From CAWFGW01 sp963815495 (lineage in GTDB: Bacteria; Bacteroidota; Bacteroidia; Cytophagales; JAAEPT01): a DNA stretch of 64,000 bases. A program made the translations under genes and the position numbers. Positions 1 to 9,122 of this stretch are shown in pieces. Where the stretch lies: positions 124,001 to 188,000 of the forward strand of contig CAWFGW010000013.1 in NCBI GenBank assembly GCA_963815495.1, written 5' to 3'. The notes under the pieces were generated by a model that worked only from the letters and a program-made list of their open reading frames with translations, made no database searches and was not told the DNA's origin. Numbering within the stretch: position 1 is the stretch's first letter; each line of letters starts with the position of its first letter.

Positions 1-2
1 CT

Positions 3-1508
3 AACTTTTACATTTTCGTTTTATCCTTGTTCACCATATACACTGTGGCTTGGTATTTTTCAAATGGGTTAGTAGGTAGTATGATTTCTATGTTTGGTCT
101 ACTTCAACTCATCCTACTAATGATAATCAAAGTAAAAAATTTAAAGTTGATGAGCATTGGGATTATTATTTACTTTAGCTCATTGTATATTTTTCAAAAC
201 ATTTTTGAAAATTTTGTAATCCCTTATAAATCTTTAAAAGAACAAGAAATTGATATTTTCATAACAACTATTATATCTCTCACATTTGGCGGATTAATTA
301 TATGGAAATTCAAAAACGCATATGAAGACGAACGCAAACAACTAAAACTAAGCAGAGATATTGAAGAAAAAGCTAAAAAAGAAGCTGAACGATACAATAA
401 CTTACAATCAGAATTTTTAGCTAATATGAGCCATGAAATTCGCACCCCTTTAAATGGCATTATTGGTAACTCAGAATTGCTACTCAAGACAAAAGATTCA
501 AAAGGGCAACAAGAACATATTGAAGCGATTGTCCAAAGTGGTCAAATGCTCTTAAGCTTAGTAAACAACGTGCTTGACCTATCGAAACTGGAATCAAAAA
601 AGCTTGAATTGAATCCAACTTATTTTTATGTCAACGAAATATTTAATCAAGTAGAAAGCGTTTTTATCAGTATAGCACGAAAAAAAAATATTCAATTAAA
701 TTTTTACATTGACAAGAGTGTTCCTGCTTCTTTAATAGGAGATGCTAGCCAACTTAAACAAATATTAGTAAATCTAGTCGGCAATGCTTTAAAATTCACT
801 CACGAAGGTGCGGTCTCCATAGCTGTTTCTGCAAATATTGAAAAAGAGGAAGTAAATCTCTATTTTGAGATCTCAGATACGGGTATAGGGATATCAGAAG
901 AACATCAACAACGTATTTTTGACCGTTTCTATCAGGTAAACCAACGTTTTAACAGAGAATTTCAAGGTACTGGCTTGGGTTTAATCATCGCCAAAAACCT
1001 TATCGAACTCATGGAAGGAGCTATCTGGGTAGACAGCGAAGTAGGAAAAGGAAGTGTGTTTTCGTTTAGTGTTAAAATGAAAGAAGCAAAAGTAATTAAA
1101 CCTTCTTCTGCTTCTTTATCTGATTTTCATTTACCGAATCTTCATATTCTAATAGCCGAGGACAATGAAATCAATCAAAAGTTATTACAGAAACAACTCG
1201 TAGGTTTCGGAGTTAAATCAACTGTAGTGGCAAACGGTTTTGAAGCTGTTAAATGCTTTGATAAGAAATCGTTTGATTTAGTACTTATGGACATACAAAT
1301 GCCAATATTAGATGGTATTGCTGCCTCGAAAGCTATCCGAAAAAATACTCGAATAAAGCAACCTATTATAATTGCACTAACCGCCAATGCTTTGAAAGAT
1401 GATCGTGAAGCTTGTTTTAAAGCGGGTATGAATGATTATTTATCGAAGCCCGTATCTCTTCAAAACATGAAAGAAACGCTTATAAAATGGTGTGGTACAA
1501 ACAAGTGA
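3..1508 (+). CDS. Membrane hybrid sensor histidine kinase with C-terminal receiver (5' partial)
   Basis: The reading frame is open from the left edge, so the true start is probably outside the window; the first in-window start would be a TTG at 27. Numbering residues from that TTG, hydrophobic segments occupy about 1-95, followed by a coiled linker. The HisKA H-box has the phospho-accepting H136 (SHEIRTPLNG). The HATPase has the N-box around N253 and G-boxes DTGIG (284-288) and GTGLG (314-318). A receiver domain spans about 372-490, with D422 in LMDIQMP and K474 in SKP. It is therefore a hybrid kinase passing phosphate from His to its own Asp. There is no output domain, so a separate Hpt protein or regulator is expected. 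The signal is unknown. It converges on aspS with only 5 nt between the stop codons. Confidence 0.9.
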   Translation, partial: NFYIFVLSLFTIYTVAWYFSNGLVGSMISMFGLLQLILLMIIKVKNLKLMSIGIIIYFSSLYIFQNIFENFVIPYKSLKEQEIDIFITTIISLTFGGLIIWKFKNAYEDERKQLKLSRDIEEKAKKEAERYNNLQSEFLANMSHEIRTPLNGIIGNSELLLKTKDSKGQQEHIEAIVQSGQMLLSLVNNVLDLSKLESKKLELNPTYFYVNEIFNQVESVFISIARKKNIQLNFYIDKSVPASLIGDASQLKQILVNLVGNALKFTHEGAVSIAVSANIEKEEVNLYFEISDTGIGISEEHQQRIFDRFYQVNQRFNREFQGTGLGLIIAKNLIELMEGAIWVDSEVGKGSVFSFSVKMKEAKVIKPSSASLSDFHLPNLHILIAEDNEINQKLLQKQLVGFGVKSTVVANGFEAVKCFDKKSFDLVLMDIQMPILDGIAASKAIRKNTRIKQPIIIALTANALKDDREACFKAGMNDYLSKPVSLQNMKETLIKWCGTNK

Positions 1509-1528
1509 GGAAGTTAAACCTCCTCACT
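1504..1528. terminator. Hairpin between convergent kinase and aspS genes
   Basis: An 8-bp perfect inverted repeat (AGTGAGGA at 1504-1511, TCCTCACT at 1521-1528) with a 9-nt loop covers both stop codons. No strong T-run follows on either strand, so its action as a bidirectional terminator is inferred from position. Confidence 0.35.
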
Positions 1529-3274
1529 ATGCCGTACATCTATATTTAATTCATCTAATTGTTCCTGTGCAATAAATGAAGGAGAATCAATCATCACGTC
1601 TCTACCTGCATTATTTTTTGGGAAAGCGATAAAGTCACGGATAGAATCTGAACCACCAAACAAAGAACATAATCGATCAAACCCTAACGCCAAACCTGCA
1701 TGTGGTGGAGCACCGTATTCAAAGGCATCCATTAAAAATCCAAACTGTGCTTTTGCTTCTTCCGCAGTAAATCCTAAATGTTTGAACATCGTTGCTTGCA
1801 TTTCTCTATCGTGAATTCGAACTGAACCACCTCCAACTTCAACACCATTAATCACCATATCATAAGCGTTAGCTCTTACTTCGCCTGGTTTTGTATCCAA
1901 TAGCACAAAGTCTTCTGGTTTTGGTGACGTAAACGGATGATGCATGGCGTGATAGCGTTTGGTGTCTTCATCCCATTCCAACAGCGGGAAATCAATTACC
2001 CATAAGCAGGAGAATTTTTTTGGATCTCTTAAACCCAACCGGCTACCCATTTCCAAACGTAACTCATTCATTTGTTTCCGCGTGGCATCTTTATCGCCAC
2101 TTAAAACCAATAGTAAATCACCAGGTTCGGCACCAGTTGCTTCAGCCCAGGCTTTTAAATCTTCTTGCGAATAAAATTTATCTACGGATGATTTAAAGGA
2201 TCCATCTGCGTTACATTTCACATAAACTAATCCTTTAGCACCAATTTGTGGTTTTTTCACAAACTCCGTTAAGGCATCTAATTCTTTTCTGGTATACTCG
2301 GCACATCCTTTAGCACAAATACCCACTACTAACTCTGCTGAATCAAATATGCTAAATCCTTTGTTTTGAGCTAATGTATTTAACTCTACAAATTTCATAT
2401 CAAAACGTGTATCCGGCTTATCACAACCATAGTACTTCATTGCGTCAGCATAATCCATACGTGGTAATTCAGGAATATCAATTCCTTTCACTGTTTTGAA
2501 TAGGTGACGGACAAAACCTTCGAACATGTTCAACACATCTTCTTGCGTAACAAATGACATTTCACAGTCAATTTGTGTAAACTCCGGCTGACGATCTGCT
2601 CGTAAATCTTCATCACGGAAACATTTCACAATCTGGAAATAACGGTCGAAACCACTTACCATCAATAATTGCTTAAATGTTTGTGGGGACTGTGGTAAGG
2701 CGTAAAACTGCCCTGGATTCATTCGGGATGGCACCACAAAGTCACGTGCTCCTTCTGGAGTTGATTTAATTAAAACAGGGGTTTCTACTTCCAAGAAATT
2801 TTGACCATCCAAATAGTTTCTAGTTTCACGCATTAACCGATGGCGCAATTCTAGATTTTTACGCACTGGATTTCTTCTTAAATCCAAATAACGATACTTC
2901 ATTCGAAGATCATCACCACCATCTGTATCATCTTCTATTAAGAAAGGAGGCAGTTTTGCAGGATTTAACACGTTGATATTTGATATTTTAATATCGATAT
3001 CGCCAGTCGCCATTTTGTCGTTTTTTGACACACGCTCAATGACTTGCCCCTCTACTTGCAACACAAATTCTCTTCCGAGGTGACTTGCTTTTTCAAACAC
3101 AGCTTTGTCAGTGATACTCTCATCCAAGATTAATTGCGTGATTCCATAACGGTCACGTAAATCAACCCAAATAAGTGCTCCTTTGTCGCGTACGCGCTGT
3201 ACCCAACCGCATAGAGTTACCTGATTTCCAACATGTTCTAATCTTAATTCACCGCAAGTATGTGTTCTAAGCAT
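1514..3274 (-). CDS. aspS: Aspartate--tRNA ligase
   Basis: A class II aminoacyl-tRNA synthetase that charges tRNA-Asp in the cytoplasm. The start used here is the ATG at 3274 (MLRTHTCGEL), which gives 586 residues, the usual size for the bacterial-type enzyme. The longer in-frame extension to 3358 lacks family similarity. Visible parts are an N-terminal OB-fold anticodon-binding domain (about 1-110), class II motif 2 (FRDEDLRADRQPEFTQIDCE), a GAD insertion domain typical of bacterial AspRS, and motif 3 near the C terminus (GLALGFDRL). It is divergent from the small secreted-protein gene at 3359, with an 84-nt shared promoter region, and converges with the upstream kinase. Confidence 0.97.
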   Translation of the reverse strand: MLRTHTCGELRLEHVGNQVTLCGWVQRVRDKGALIWVDLRDRYGITQLILDESITDKAVFEKASHLGREFVLQVEGQVIERVSKNDKMATGDIDIKISNINVLNPAKLPPFLIEDDTDGGDDLRMKYRYLDLRRNPVRKNLELRHRLMRETRNYLDGQNFLEVETPVLIKSTPEGARDFVVPSRMNPGQFYALPQSPQTFKQLLMVSGFDRYFQIVKCFRDEDLRADRQPEFTQIDCEMSFVTQEDVLNMFEGFVRHLFKTVKGIDIPELPRMDYADAMKYYGCDKPDTRFDMKFVELNTLAQNKGFSIFDSAELVVGICAKGCAEYTRKELDALTEFVKKPQIGAKGLVYVKCNADGSFKSSVDKFYSQEDLKAWAEATGAEPGDLLLVLSGDKDATRKQMNELRLEMGSRLGLRDPKKFSCLWVIDFPLLEWDEDTKRYHAMHHPFTSPKPEDFVLLDTKPGEVRANAYDMVINGVEVGGGSVRIHDREMQATMFKHLGFTAEEAKAQFGFLMDAFEYGAPPHAGLALGFDRLCSLFGGSDSIRDFIAFPKNNAGRDVMIDSPSFIAQEQLDELNIDVRHSEEV

Positions 3275-3297
3275 AATGGTCTGTTTTTTGAAGACTG

Positions 3298-3305
3298 CAA
3301 ATTTA
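3298..3305 (-). promoter_or_regulatory. Putative Bacteroidota -7 box for aspS
   Basis: On the minus strand the sequence TAAATTTG followed by C matches the Bacteroidota -7 consensus TAnnTTTG, about 24 nt upstream of the aspS ATG at 3274. No good -33 TTG is found at the expected spacing, so this is a moderate call. Confidence 0.4.
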
Positions 3306-3358
3306 AGTAATTCACCATCATATTTACTAAATTGCAACTCTTTTAACATAAAAAGCAC

Positions 3359-3949
3359 ATGAAAAACGTCACCATTTTCCTCATATTATTAGCTATTTCG
3401 GTATGTAAAGCGCAAGAAACACCTGTTTTGAAGAAAACAGATGTGAATGGAAAAGTAAGTATTTTAGTGCCCACCGCTTTTCATCAATTGTCTGAGCAAG
3501 ATTTAGTGCAACAATTTGGAATGGTTCATATGCCCGAAGCTGCTTATGCTAGTGCCAACAATGAGGTGACTTTGGCAATCTCTATTCGCGTAGATTCGGT
3601 GAGTTCTACCATTAAATATAAAAGTACTGAGGGTAAAAAAGACTCGTTAGATTTAGCGATAGAAAAATCATTTTATAAAGCATCGTTAGGTGCAACGTAT
3701 GAAGAAATAACTTTCTTAAAAGATGCTATTGTTACCATCGACAAACACCCTTTTATGGTGTTTGAATTCGAATCTACTTTAGTAGGTAAAACCTCAAAAG
3801 GAGCAGAAATAAGCACTAAGCAGTACAACTATCTTGCGCATGGGTATAAAGGGAAAAAGAAATACATCATCACTTTTTCATGCCCCTTGGAGATGAAGGC
3901 TACCTGGCAACCTTTGGCACAACAGATTATTGATTCGGTAAAGATTTAA
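3359..3949 (+). CDS. Small secreted protein of unknown function
   Basis: A 196-residue protein with an N-terminal signal peptide (MKNVTIFLILLAISVCKAQ, cleavage likely after KAQ). The mature part is a mixed alpha/beta domain without cysteines or recognisable catalytic motifs. It vaguely resembles PsbP/DUF1795-like secreted proteins, but I cannot assign it. It is divergent from aspS, and its stop codon overlaps the stop of the convergent gene at 3946 by 4 nt. It is probably periplasmic. Confidence 0.75.
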   Translation: MKNVTIFLILLAISVCKAQETPVLKKTDVNGKVSILVPTAFHQLSEQDLVQQFGMVHMPEAAYASANNEVTLAISIRVDSVSSTIKYKSTEGKKDSLDLAIEKSFYKASLGATYEEITFLKDAIVTIDKHPFMVFEFESTLVGKTSKGAEISTKQYNYLAHGYKGKKKYIITFSCPLEMKATWQPLAQQIIDSVKI

Positions 3950-5022
3950 TCTAGGTATGAATTTTTTACAATTTTAATATGGTCGGTATGATTTATCGTT
4001 AATCGATACACACCCGATTTTAGCGATTCCAACTCTAAAGAATTTGCCCAAAGTGCTTTTCCACTTATAACTACTTTTCCATAGCTATTGGTTATTTCAT
4101 AATCAAAATCTATTTCGGTTTCACTGTTTGGAGAATACACTCTTGTTTGATTATTGACTGGATTAGGGTAGGCTGTTACCACCTCTTCAAAGCTGGAATT
4201 ATGAATAGCAACAATGTCAAAGGATTCAAAATTTCCATCTAAATCGTATTGAGTAAGTCTGTAGTAAAGTGTAGTTATCCTAGGTAAGTAATCGTCTACA
4301 AATGAATATTCCTTTGTCTGTAAACTATTTTTACTTCCAACAACCTCACCTATACTATAAAAATCAATCCCATTTTCGCTTCGTTCAACCTCAAAATAAT
4401 CATTATTCAATTCCATTGCTGTTTTCCAACTTACAATAACTTCTGAATTGACTTTTTTTGCGTTAAAGCTAAGTAGTTCTATTGGAAGTGGTATGATACC
4501 AACATTTATCCCACCACTATCAATAATTGACGAAGCAAACTGGTTTCCTCTATAAGAAGTAGTTCCGATATTAATACGTACATTACCTCCGTTGGGAGCA
4601 AATAAACCTAATAGTCCGTCAGCATCATTAGCACCACCATTATTGGCTGGGTTGACTTGAATATAGGAAGAAGTATTCATGTTTAATACTCTTGCCGAAC
4701 GACCACTTCCAGGAAAAGAAAGTTGACTGCTTTGACCAATCAAATTTAGAAGAACTTTATAATCGCTTAAATCCCAATCATCTGCAAGCTCCACTTTAGT
4801 ACCGTCAGGCACTCTAACCTCCACCATGGATGAACCTTCTGTTACAGAACATGCTCTAGGACAGACATCAGCGATGCATTTAATAATATTTGCATTTGCT
4901 GTCAAGCCTGAATTTAAAGTGCATACTTGAGATAGTGTACAAGGGGCCACAGTAAATACCATTATTAAAGCTGTTGTTATTTTTACACAATTTCCGATTA
5001 TATTACCTACAAATATTTTCAT
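3946..5022 (-). CDS. Secreted protein with type IX secretion C-terminal sorting domain
   Basis: The start at 5022 (MKIFVGNIIG) gives 358 residues and begins directly at a signal peptide; an earlier in-frame ATG at 5058 would add 12 residues. The cysteine-containing N-terminal part (about 30-160) is not recognised. From the LPIELLSFNA motif the protein carries the fibronectin-like module common in Bacteroidota surface proteins (VSWKTAMELNNDYFEVERS). It ends in a type A sorting domain: YPNPVNNQ, then a GxY-type strand (LKSGVYRLTI) and a basic/hydrophobic tail. It is expected to pass the inner membrane by Sec and the outer membrane by the type IX system. Function is unknown, possibly adhesion. 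Confidence 0.8.
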   Translation of the reverse strand: MKIFVGNIIGNCVKITTALIMVFTVAPCTLSQVCTLNSGLTANANIIKCIADVCPRACSVTEGSSMVEVRVPDGTKVELADDWDLSDYKVLLNLIGQSSQLSFPGSGRSARVLNMNTSSYIQVNPANNGGANDADGLLGLFAPNGGNVRINIGTTSYRGNQFASSIIDSGGINVGIIPLPIELLSFNAKKVNSEVIVSWKTAMELNNDYFEVERSENGIDFYSIGEVVGSKNSLQTKEYSFVDDYLPRITTLYYRLTQYDLDGNFESFDIVAIHNSSFEEVVTAYPNPVNNQTRVYSPNSETEIDFDYEITNSYGKVVISGKALWANSLELESLKSGVYRLTINHTDHIKIVKNSYLD

Positions 5023-5280
5023 TTTCTTATTGTTTAGTAATTTGTAATACGAAGACATTTAGATAAAGTAATTTACAAATGATCAATTTAAGACAGTAAA
5101 ACAAGTTTTTGCGGTGGAACACTACTTTTAAACGTTGAAATAAAAAAATTAATTAACTTTTAAAATATTACACAACAAATTACTTGAAGAAGGATTAAAA
5201 AATCAAGCCTCGTTTGTACGAATCTATTAACTAAAAAAAATTGGATGCTTCCCTAAGTGTTGAACGAGGTTGTTATCCTT

Positions 5281-5844
5281 TCAATAGTTAATATTAATAT
5301 ACCCTGGATACTTCACCTGCTTTCCGGCCATTTGAAAAGAAGGCTTTAACTTGAAAGTAAACACATTGGGATTGTTTGGGTTATCAGAAATCGCCCAAAG
5401 AATGGATGTTATTTCTGAATAACTATAATCGCTAAGCACTTTAAATATATCAAAGCTCGCTTTTAGGGGTAATGTTGCTTTACCTCCATCGCCAAGCACT
5501 TCTATTCGCTGACTGGTAGTACCCAATAGTACCTCTTTGTTTTTCACTTGAAGAATCCAATCCACGGTATTGAGTACTGCCTTTTTAGGGTTCTCATTCA
5601 CTACCTCTACATTCATTTGAAGGTCTACTTTCAAACTTCGCTGTGCAAAGGCTTTTGACAAGCTAAAACTCTCTGCCGTGCTAAAGTCTGACAGTTCATC
5701 TTTCCCTAAAACATTAATGCCATTAGCCTTTAATTCAACAACTTCGTCATAATTAAAATCACACTTTGCAAACCGTGCAGAACGGGTGAGGACGCAGCCT
5801 GTAGCAAAAATTATTAGCGGTATAATAAAGAGGTGTTTTTTCAT
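5281..5844 (-). CDS. Lipoprotein, possibly LEA14/WHy-like
   Basis: A 187-residue protein with a lipoprotein signal peptide ending in ATGC (Cys17). The rest is a beta-rich domain with a repeated strand pattern (VDLQMNVEVVNENPKKAVLN, then TLPLKASFDI) resembling the LEA14/WHy-type beta sandwich found in Bacteroidota lipoproteins. That assignment is by pattern only. It is transcribed in the same direction as polA but separated from it by a 200-nt AT-rich spacer with short repeats, so co-transcription is uncertain. Confidence 0.7.
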   Translation of the reverse strand: MKKHLFIIPLIIFATGCVLTRSARFAKCDFNYDEVVELKANGINVLGKDELSDFSTAESFSLSKAFAQRSLKVDLQMNVEVVNENPKKAVLNTVDWILQVKNKEVLLGTTSQRIEVLGDGGKATLPLKASFDIFKVLSDYSYSEITSILWAISDNPNNPNVFTFKLKPSFQMAGKQVKYPGYININY

Positions 5845-5912
5845 GATTTTTTTAAGCTATTAGCGGTTGGCTTTTAGGTTTTAGCTAAAATAAGTTTTCT
5901 ATCTACTTTCAA

Positions 5913-6040
5913 TCTTGGTTCTTAAATCTTTCTACCTTCTACTTTATTTAGATAAGAGATGGTGAGATATCAGACGTTAGACTTTCTTTGAAGGCTTCTA
6001 GCTTTTTGTCTTGGTTCTTGACTCTATCATCTTGGTTCTA
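5913..6040. repeat. Three copies of TCTTGGTTCT in the polA downstream spacer
   Basis: The motif TCTTGGTTCT occurs at 5913-5922, 6009-6018 and 6030-6039 (AGAACCAAGA on the minus strand), the first two extended to TCTTGGTTCTT. Between them lies AT-rich sequence with no reading frame of note. The function is unknown. Low-complexity repeats of this kind are recurrent in Bacteroidota intergenic regions. Confidence 0.5.
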
Positions 6041-6045
6041 TAAAA

Positions 6046-8877
6046 TTAATGCGCCTCCAACCAATTCACCCCTTCACCCAGCCCTATTTCCATCGGTACA
6101 TCTAATGGGATAGCTGTTTTCATAAATTCCGGTACTTTAGTTTTGATTAATTCTAGTTCGCTCAGATGGGTGTCAAATACCAATTCATCATGCACTTGTA
6201 ATATCATTTTAGACTTCAACTTTTCATTCTTCATCCATTGGTGGATGTTAATCATCGCTACCTTTATCATATCGGCAGCAGATCCTTGTATTGGGGCGTT
6301 GATTGCGTTGCGTTCTGCATAACCTCTGGTGGTTTGGTTTCGGGAATTAATGTCACGCAGGTAGCGTCTTCTCCCTAAGATGGTTTCTACATATTCGTGC
6401 TCTCGGGCATTGTTAATGGTAGCATCCATAAAGGTTTTTACAGCGGAAAACTCCGTGAAATACGACTCGATAATTTCTGCAGCTTCTGTTCTGGAGATAT
6501 TTAAATTTTGAGATAAACCAAAAGCCGAAATGCCATAGATAATCCCAAAGTTAACTGCTTTAGCTTGCCCACGTTGTTCCCGAGTAACATCCTCTAACGG
6601 GGTTTTAAATACTTTTGCTGCCGTAGTCGCGTGGATATCTCGCCCTTCCTTAAACGCAGCTATCATGTTTTCATCCTTAGCAAACGCTGCCATGATTCGC
6701 AGTTCAATTTGCGAATAATCGGCAGAAACTAAGATGTGGTTTTCGTCCGTTGGCACAAAGGCTTTTCTTATTGCACGACCTTTTTCAGTTCGAATTGGAA
6801 TGTTTTGTAAGTTAGGATTATCAGAACTTAAGCGTCCCGTTGCTGCAACAGCTTGTCGGTAAGAAGTGTGTATTCTACCCGTAGACGGCATCACCATTTT
6901 CGGTAACGCATCCACATAGGTTGATTTTAACTTACGGTATTCGCGAAAACTGAGGATGTCGTCTATGATTTTATGTTCTTCCGCTAAACGCGAAAGCACA
7001 CTTTCATCCGTTTTATATTGACCAGTTTTGGTTTTTTTAGCTTTAGGATCAAGTTGTAATTTATCAAACAGAATTTCCCCCAATTGCTTGGGTGAGGCGA
7101 TGTTAAACTGTGCCCCAGCTTGTTCATATATTTTTTGCTCTAGCGCTACGCTATCTTTCTCTAATTCCTCTGACATCTGCTCTAAGACAACCACATCCAA
7201 CTTAACCCCATTTCGCTCAATATCAGCTAAAACATTAATCAACGGAATTTCTACCTCGTTAAATAATTTTTTATTTATGGTATCAATTTCTGGAGTAAAC
7301 ACTTCTTTTAACTGCCAGGTGATATCAGCATCTTCTGCCGCATAATCAGAAATTTCTGCTGGTTGCAAGTCAGCCATGTTTCCCTGATTAATTCCTTTCT
7401 TTCCAATCAACTCGGTGATGGATACGGGTTCATAATTCAGATAAGTGGAAGCCAAAAAATCCATGTTGTGACGCAAGTCAGGTTGTAACAGATAATGCGC
7501 AATCATGGTATCAAAAAGAGGGCCTTTTACTTCGATAGCATAGTTTTTCAACACCATGATATCATATTTAAGGTTTTGTCCTACCTTACCGATACCAGCA
7601 TGCTCAAACACTGGTTTAAATTCTTCTACTAAAGTTTGTGCTTCTTTTTCGTCCTGAGGTACGGGTACATAATAAGCCTCTCCTTTGCGGTAGCAAAAAG
7701 ACATGCCTACCAATTTTGCTTCTACCGCATTTAAACTGGTGGTTTCAGTGTCAAAACAAAACTCTTTTTGCTTCGATAAGAACTCAATTAAACGCACGCG
7801 ATCTTCTTTTTTATCCACTAAATAATAATCGTGTAACGTGCTATCAATAGTTTCCTTAGGAATTAAAATAACCCCTTCTCCATCATCAGAAGGAAGTATC
7901 TCCGACTTTTTTTCTGGAGTAACAGCAGGGGCACTAAACAAATCCATTTGATTGGATGGTGCAGCTGCTTTAGCGGTAGCTTTTGGAGCAGTGACTTCTT
8001 CTTCGCCAAAAAGTCTTTTTTTGAATGTTTTAAATTCGAGCTCGTCAAATATCGGCTCTAGTTTTTCTTTGTCTGGCTTTACATAAATCAGCTTTTCAGC
8101 ATCCCATTCAACGGGTACATCTAAAATAATGGTGGCTAATTTTTTAGAAAGAATGCCTTGTTCACCGAAGTTAATGACATTTTCTTTTTGCTTTCCTTTT
8201 AAATCCTCGGCATTCGCGACTAAATTCTCAACACTTCCATAGGTTTCAATTAACTTTTTAGCTGTTTTCTCACCAATACCTGGAATTCCTGGAATGTTAT
8301 CCACTGCGTCACCCCATAAACCTAATATATCAGCCACTTGGTCTACGCGTTCTACTCCCCATTTTTCTTTTACTTTAGCAACATCATACACTTCGGTCCC
8401 ACGACCAAACGTTGAAAGTTTATACAGAAAAATATTTTCATCAACCAGCTGGGCATAATCCTTATCGAGCGTCATCATATATACTTCGAATCCATCTGCC
8501 TGAGCTTTCTTCGCTAGCGTACCAACTACATCATCCGCCTCATAACCTTCAGCTTGAAGAATGGGGATACCCCAAGCATCAAGAATTCTTCTAATGTATG
8601 GGGTGGCTACAAGTATATCTTCTGGCGTCTCTTCACGGTGTGCTTTATATTCGGCATATTCTTCTGTTCGGACAGTGCTTCCTGGTAAATCAAATGCCAC
8701 CCCGATATGGGTTGGTTTTTCTTTATTAATGACCTCCATCATGGAATTTAAAAAACCAAAAACGGCACTCGAATTGATACCTGTGGAAGTAATTCTAGGT
8801 GTTTTACTAAACGCAAAATGAGCTCTAAAAATGATAGCGTAAGCATCAAGGAGAAATAGTTTTTTCTTTTCTGACAT
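6046..8877 (-). CDS. polA: DNA polymerase I
   Basis: A 943-residue family A polymerase with all three activities. The 5' nuclease (1-290) has conserved acidic motifs (D11, EADD at 113-116, TLDKD at 136-140) and the helix-hairpin-helix NIPGIPGIGEKTA. The 3'-5' exonuclease (about 350-540) has FDTET with D376 and E378, a QNLKYD motif and an AEDAD motif, so proofreading looks intact. The polymerase domain has motif A (ADYSQIELR), motif B (QAKAVNFGIIYG) and motif C (QVHDELVFD). An Ala/Pro/Lys-rich linker (295-330) joins the nuclease to the exonuclease and contains QMDLF, which fits the beta-clamp-binding consensus. It acts in Okazaki fragment maturation and repair. It is divergent from the SNF2 helicase gene. 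Confidence 0.97.
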   Translation of the reverse strand: MSEKKKLFLLDAYAIIFRAHFAFSKTPRITSTGINSSAVFGFLNSMMEVINKEKPTHIGVAFDLPGSTVRTEEYAEYKAHREETPEDILVATPYIRRILDAWGIPILQAEGYEADDVVGTLAKKAQADGFEVYMMTLDKDYAQLVDENIFLYKLSTFGRGTEVYDVAKVKEKWGVERVDQVADILGLWGDAVDNIPGIPGIGEKTAKKLIETYGSVENLVANAEDLKGKQKENVINFGEQGILSKKLATIILDVPVEWDAEKLIYVKPDKEKLEPIFDELEFKTFKKRLFGEEEVTAPKATAKAAAPSNQMDLFSAPAVTPEKKSEILPSDDGEGVILIPKETIDSTLHDYYLVDKKEDRVRLIEFLSKQKEFCFDTETTSLNAVEAKLVGMSFCYRKGEAYYVPVPQDEKEAQTLVEEFKPVFEHAGIGKVGQNLKYDIMVLKNYAIEVKGPLFDTMIAHYLLQPDLRHNMDFLASTYLNYEPVSITELIGKKGINQGNMADLQPAEISDYAAEDADITWQLKEVFTPEIDTINKKLFNEVEIPLINVLADIERNGVKLDVVVLEQMSEELEKDSVALEQKIYEQAGAQFNIASPKQLGEILFDKLQLDPKAKKTKTGQYKTDESVLSRLAEEHKIIDDILSFREYRKLKSTYVDALPKMVMPSTGRIHTSYRQAVAATGRLSSDNPNLQNIPIRTEKGRAIRKAFVPTDENHILVSADYSQIELRIMAAFAKDENMIAAFKEGRDIHATTAAKVFKTPLEDVTREQRGQAKAVNFGIIYGISAFGLSQNLNISRTEAAEIIESYFTEFSAVKTFMDATINNAREHEYVETILGRRRYLRDINSRNQTTRGYAERNAINAPIQGSAADMIKVAMINIHQWMKNEKLKSKMILQVHDELVFDTHLSELELIKTKVPEFMKTAIPLDVPMEIGLGEGVNWLEAH

Positions 8878-9122
8878 AATTATGGATTCTAGCTACACCA
8901 AAGAAAACAAAATTAACACGTATCTAAAATGGAAAGATGCGATTCAATGTAAATTTAAACGATAAGTACCTGTTGTTCAGCAGCAGACGTTCTTTCGTGT
9001 GATATTTAACCGAACCATAAAAAAACTGACACTAGGAATCATTGACCACCTAGGTAAAAATTAATCGTTTTTTTTTAGTGGTTAAGGCTTAGGTGTGGTA
9101 TATTCAATATCTTTTTTCATAA

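Noticed and set aside
1959..2174. Reading frame on the + strand inside aspS
   Set aside because: It lies wholly within the well-supported aspS gene in another frame, and its translation has no protein-like pattern.
5200..5270. CCTCGTT/AACGAGG inverted repeat upstream of the lipoprotein gene end
   Set aside because: Arms of 7 bp are about 50 nt apart in AT-rich sequence; it may arise by chance and has no T-run.
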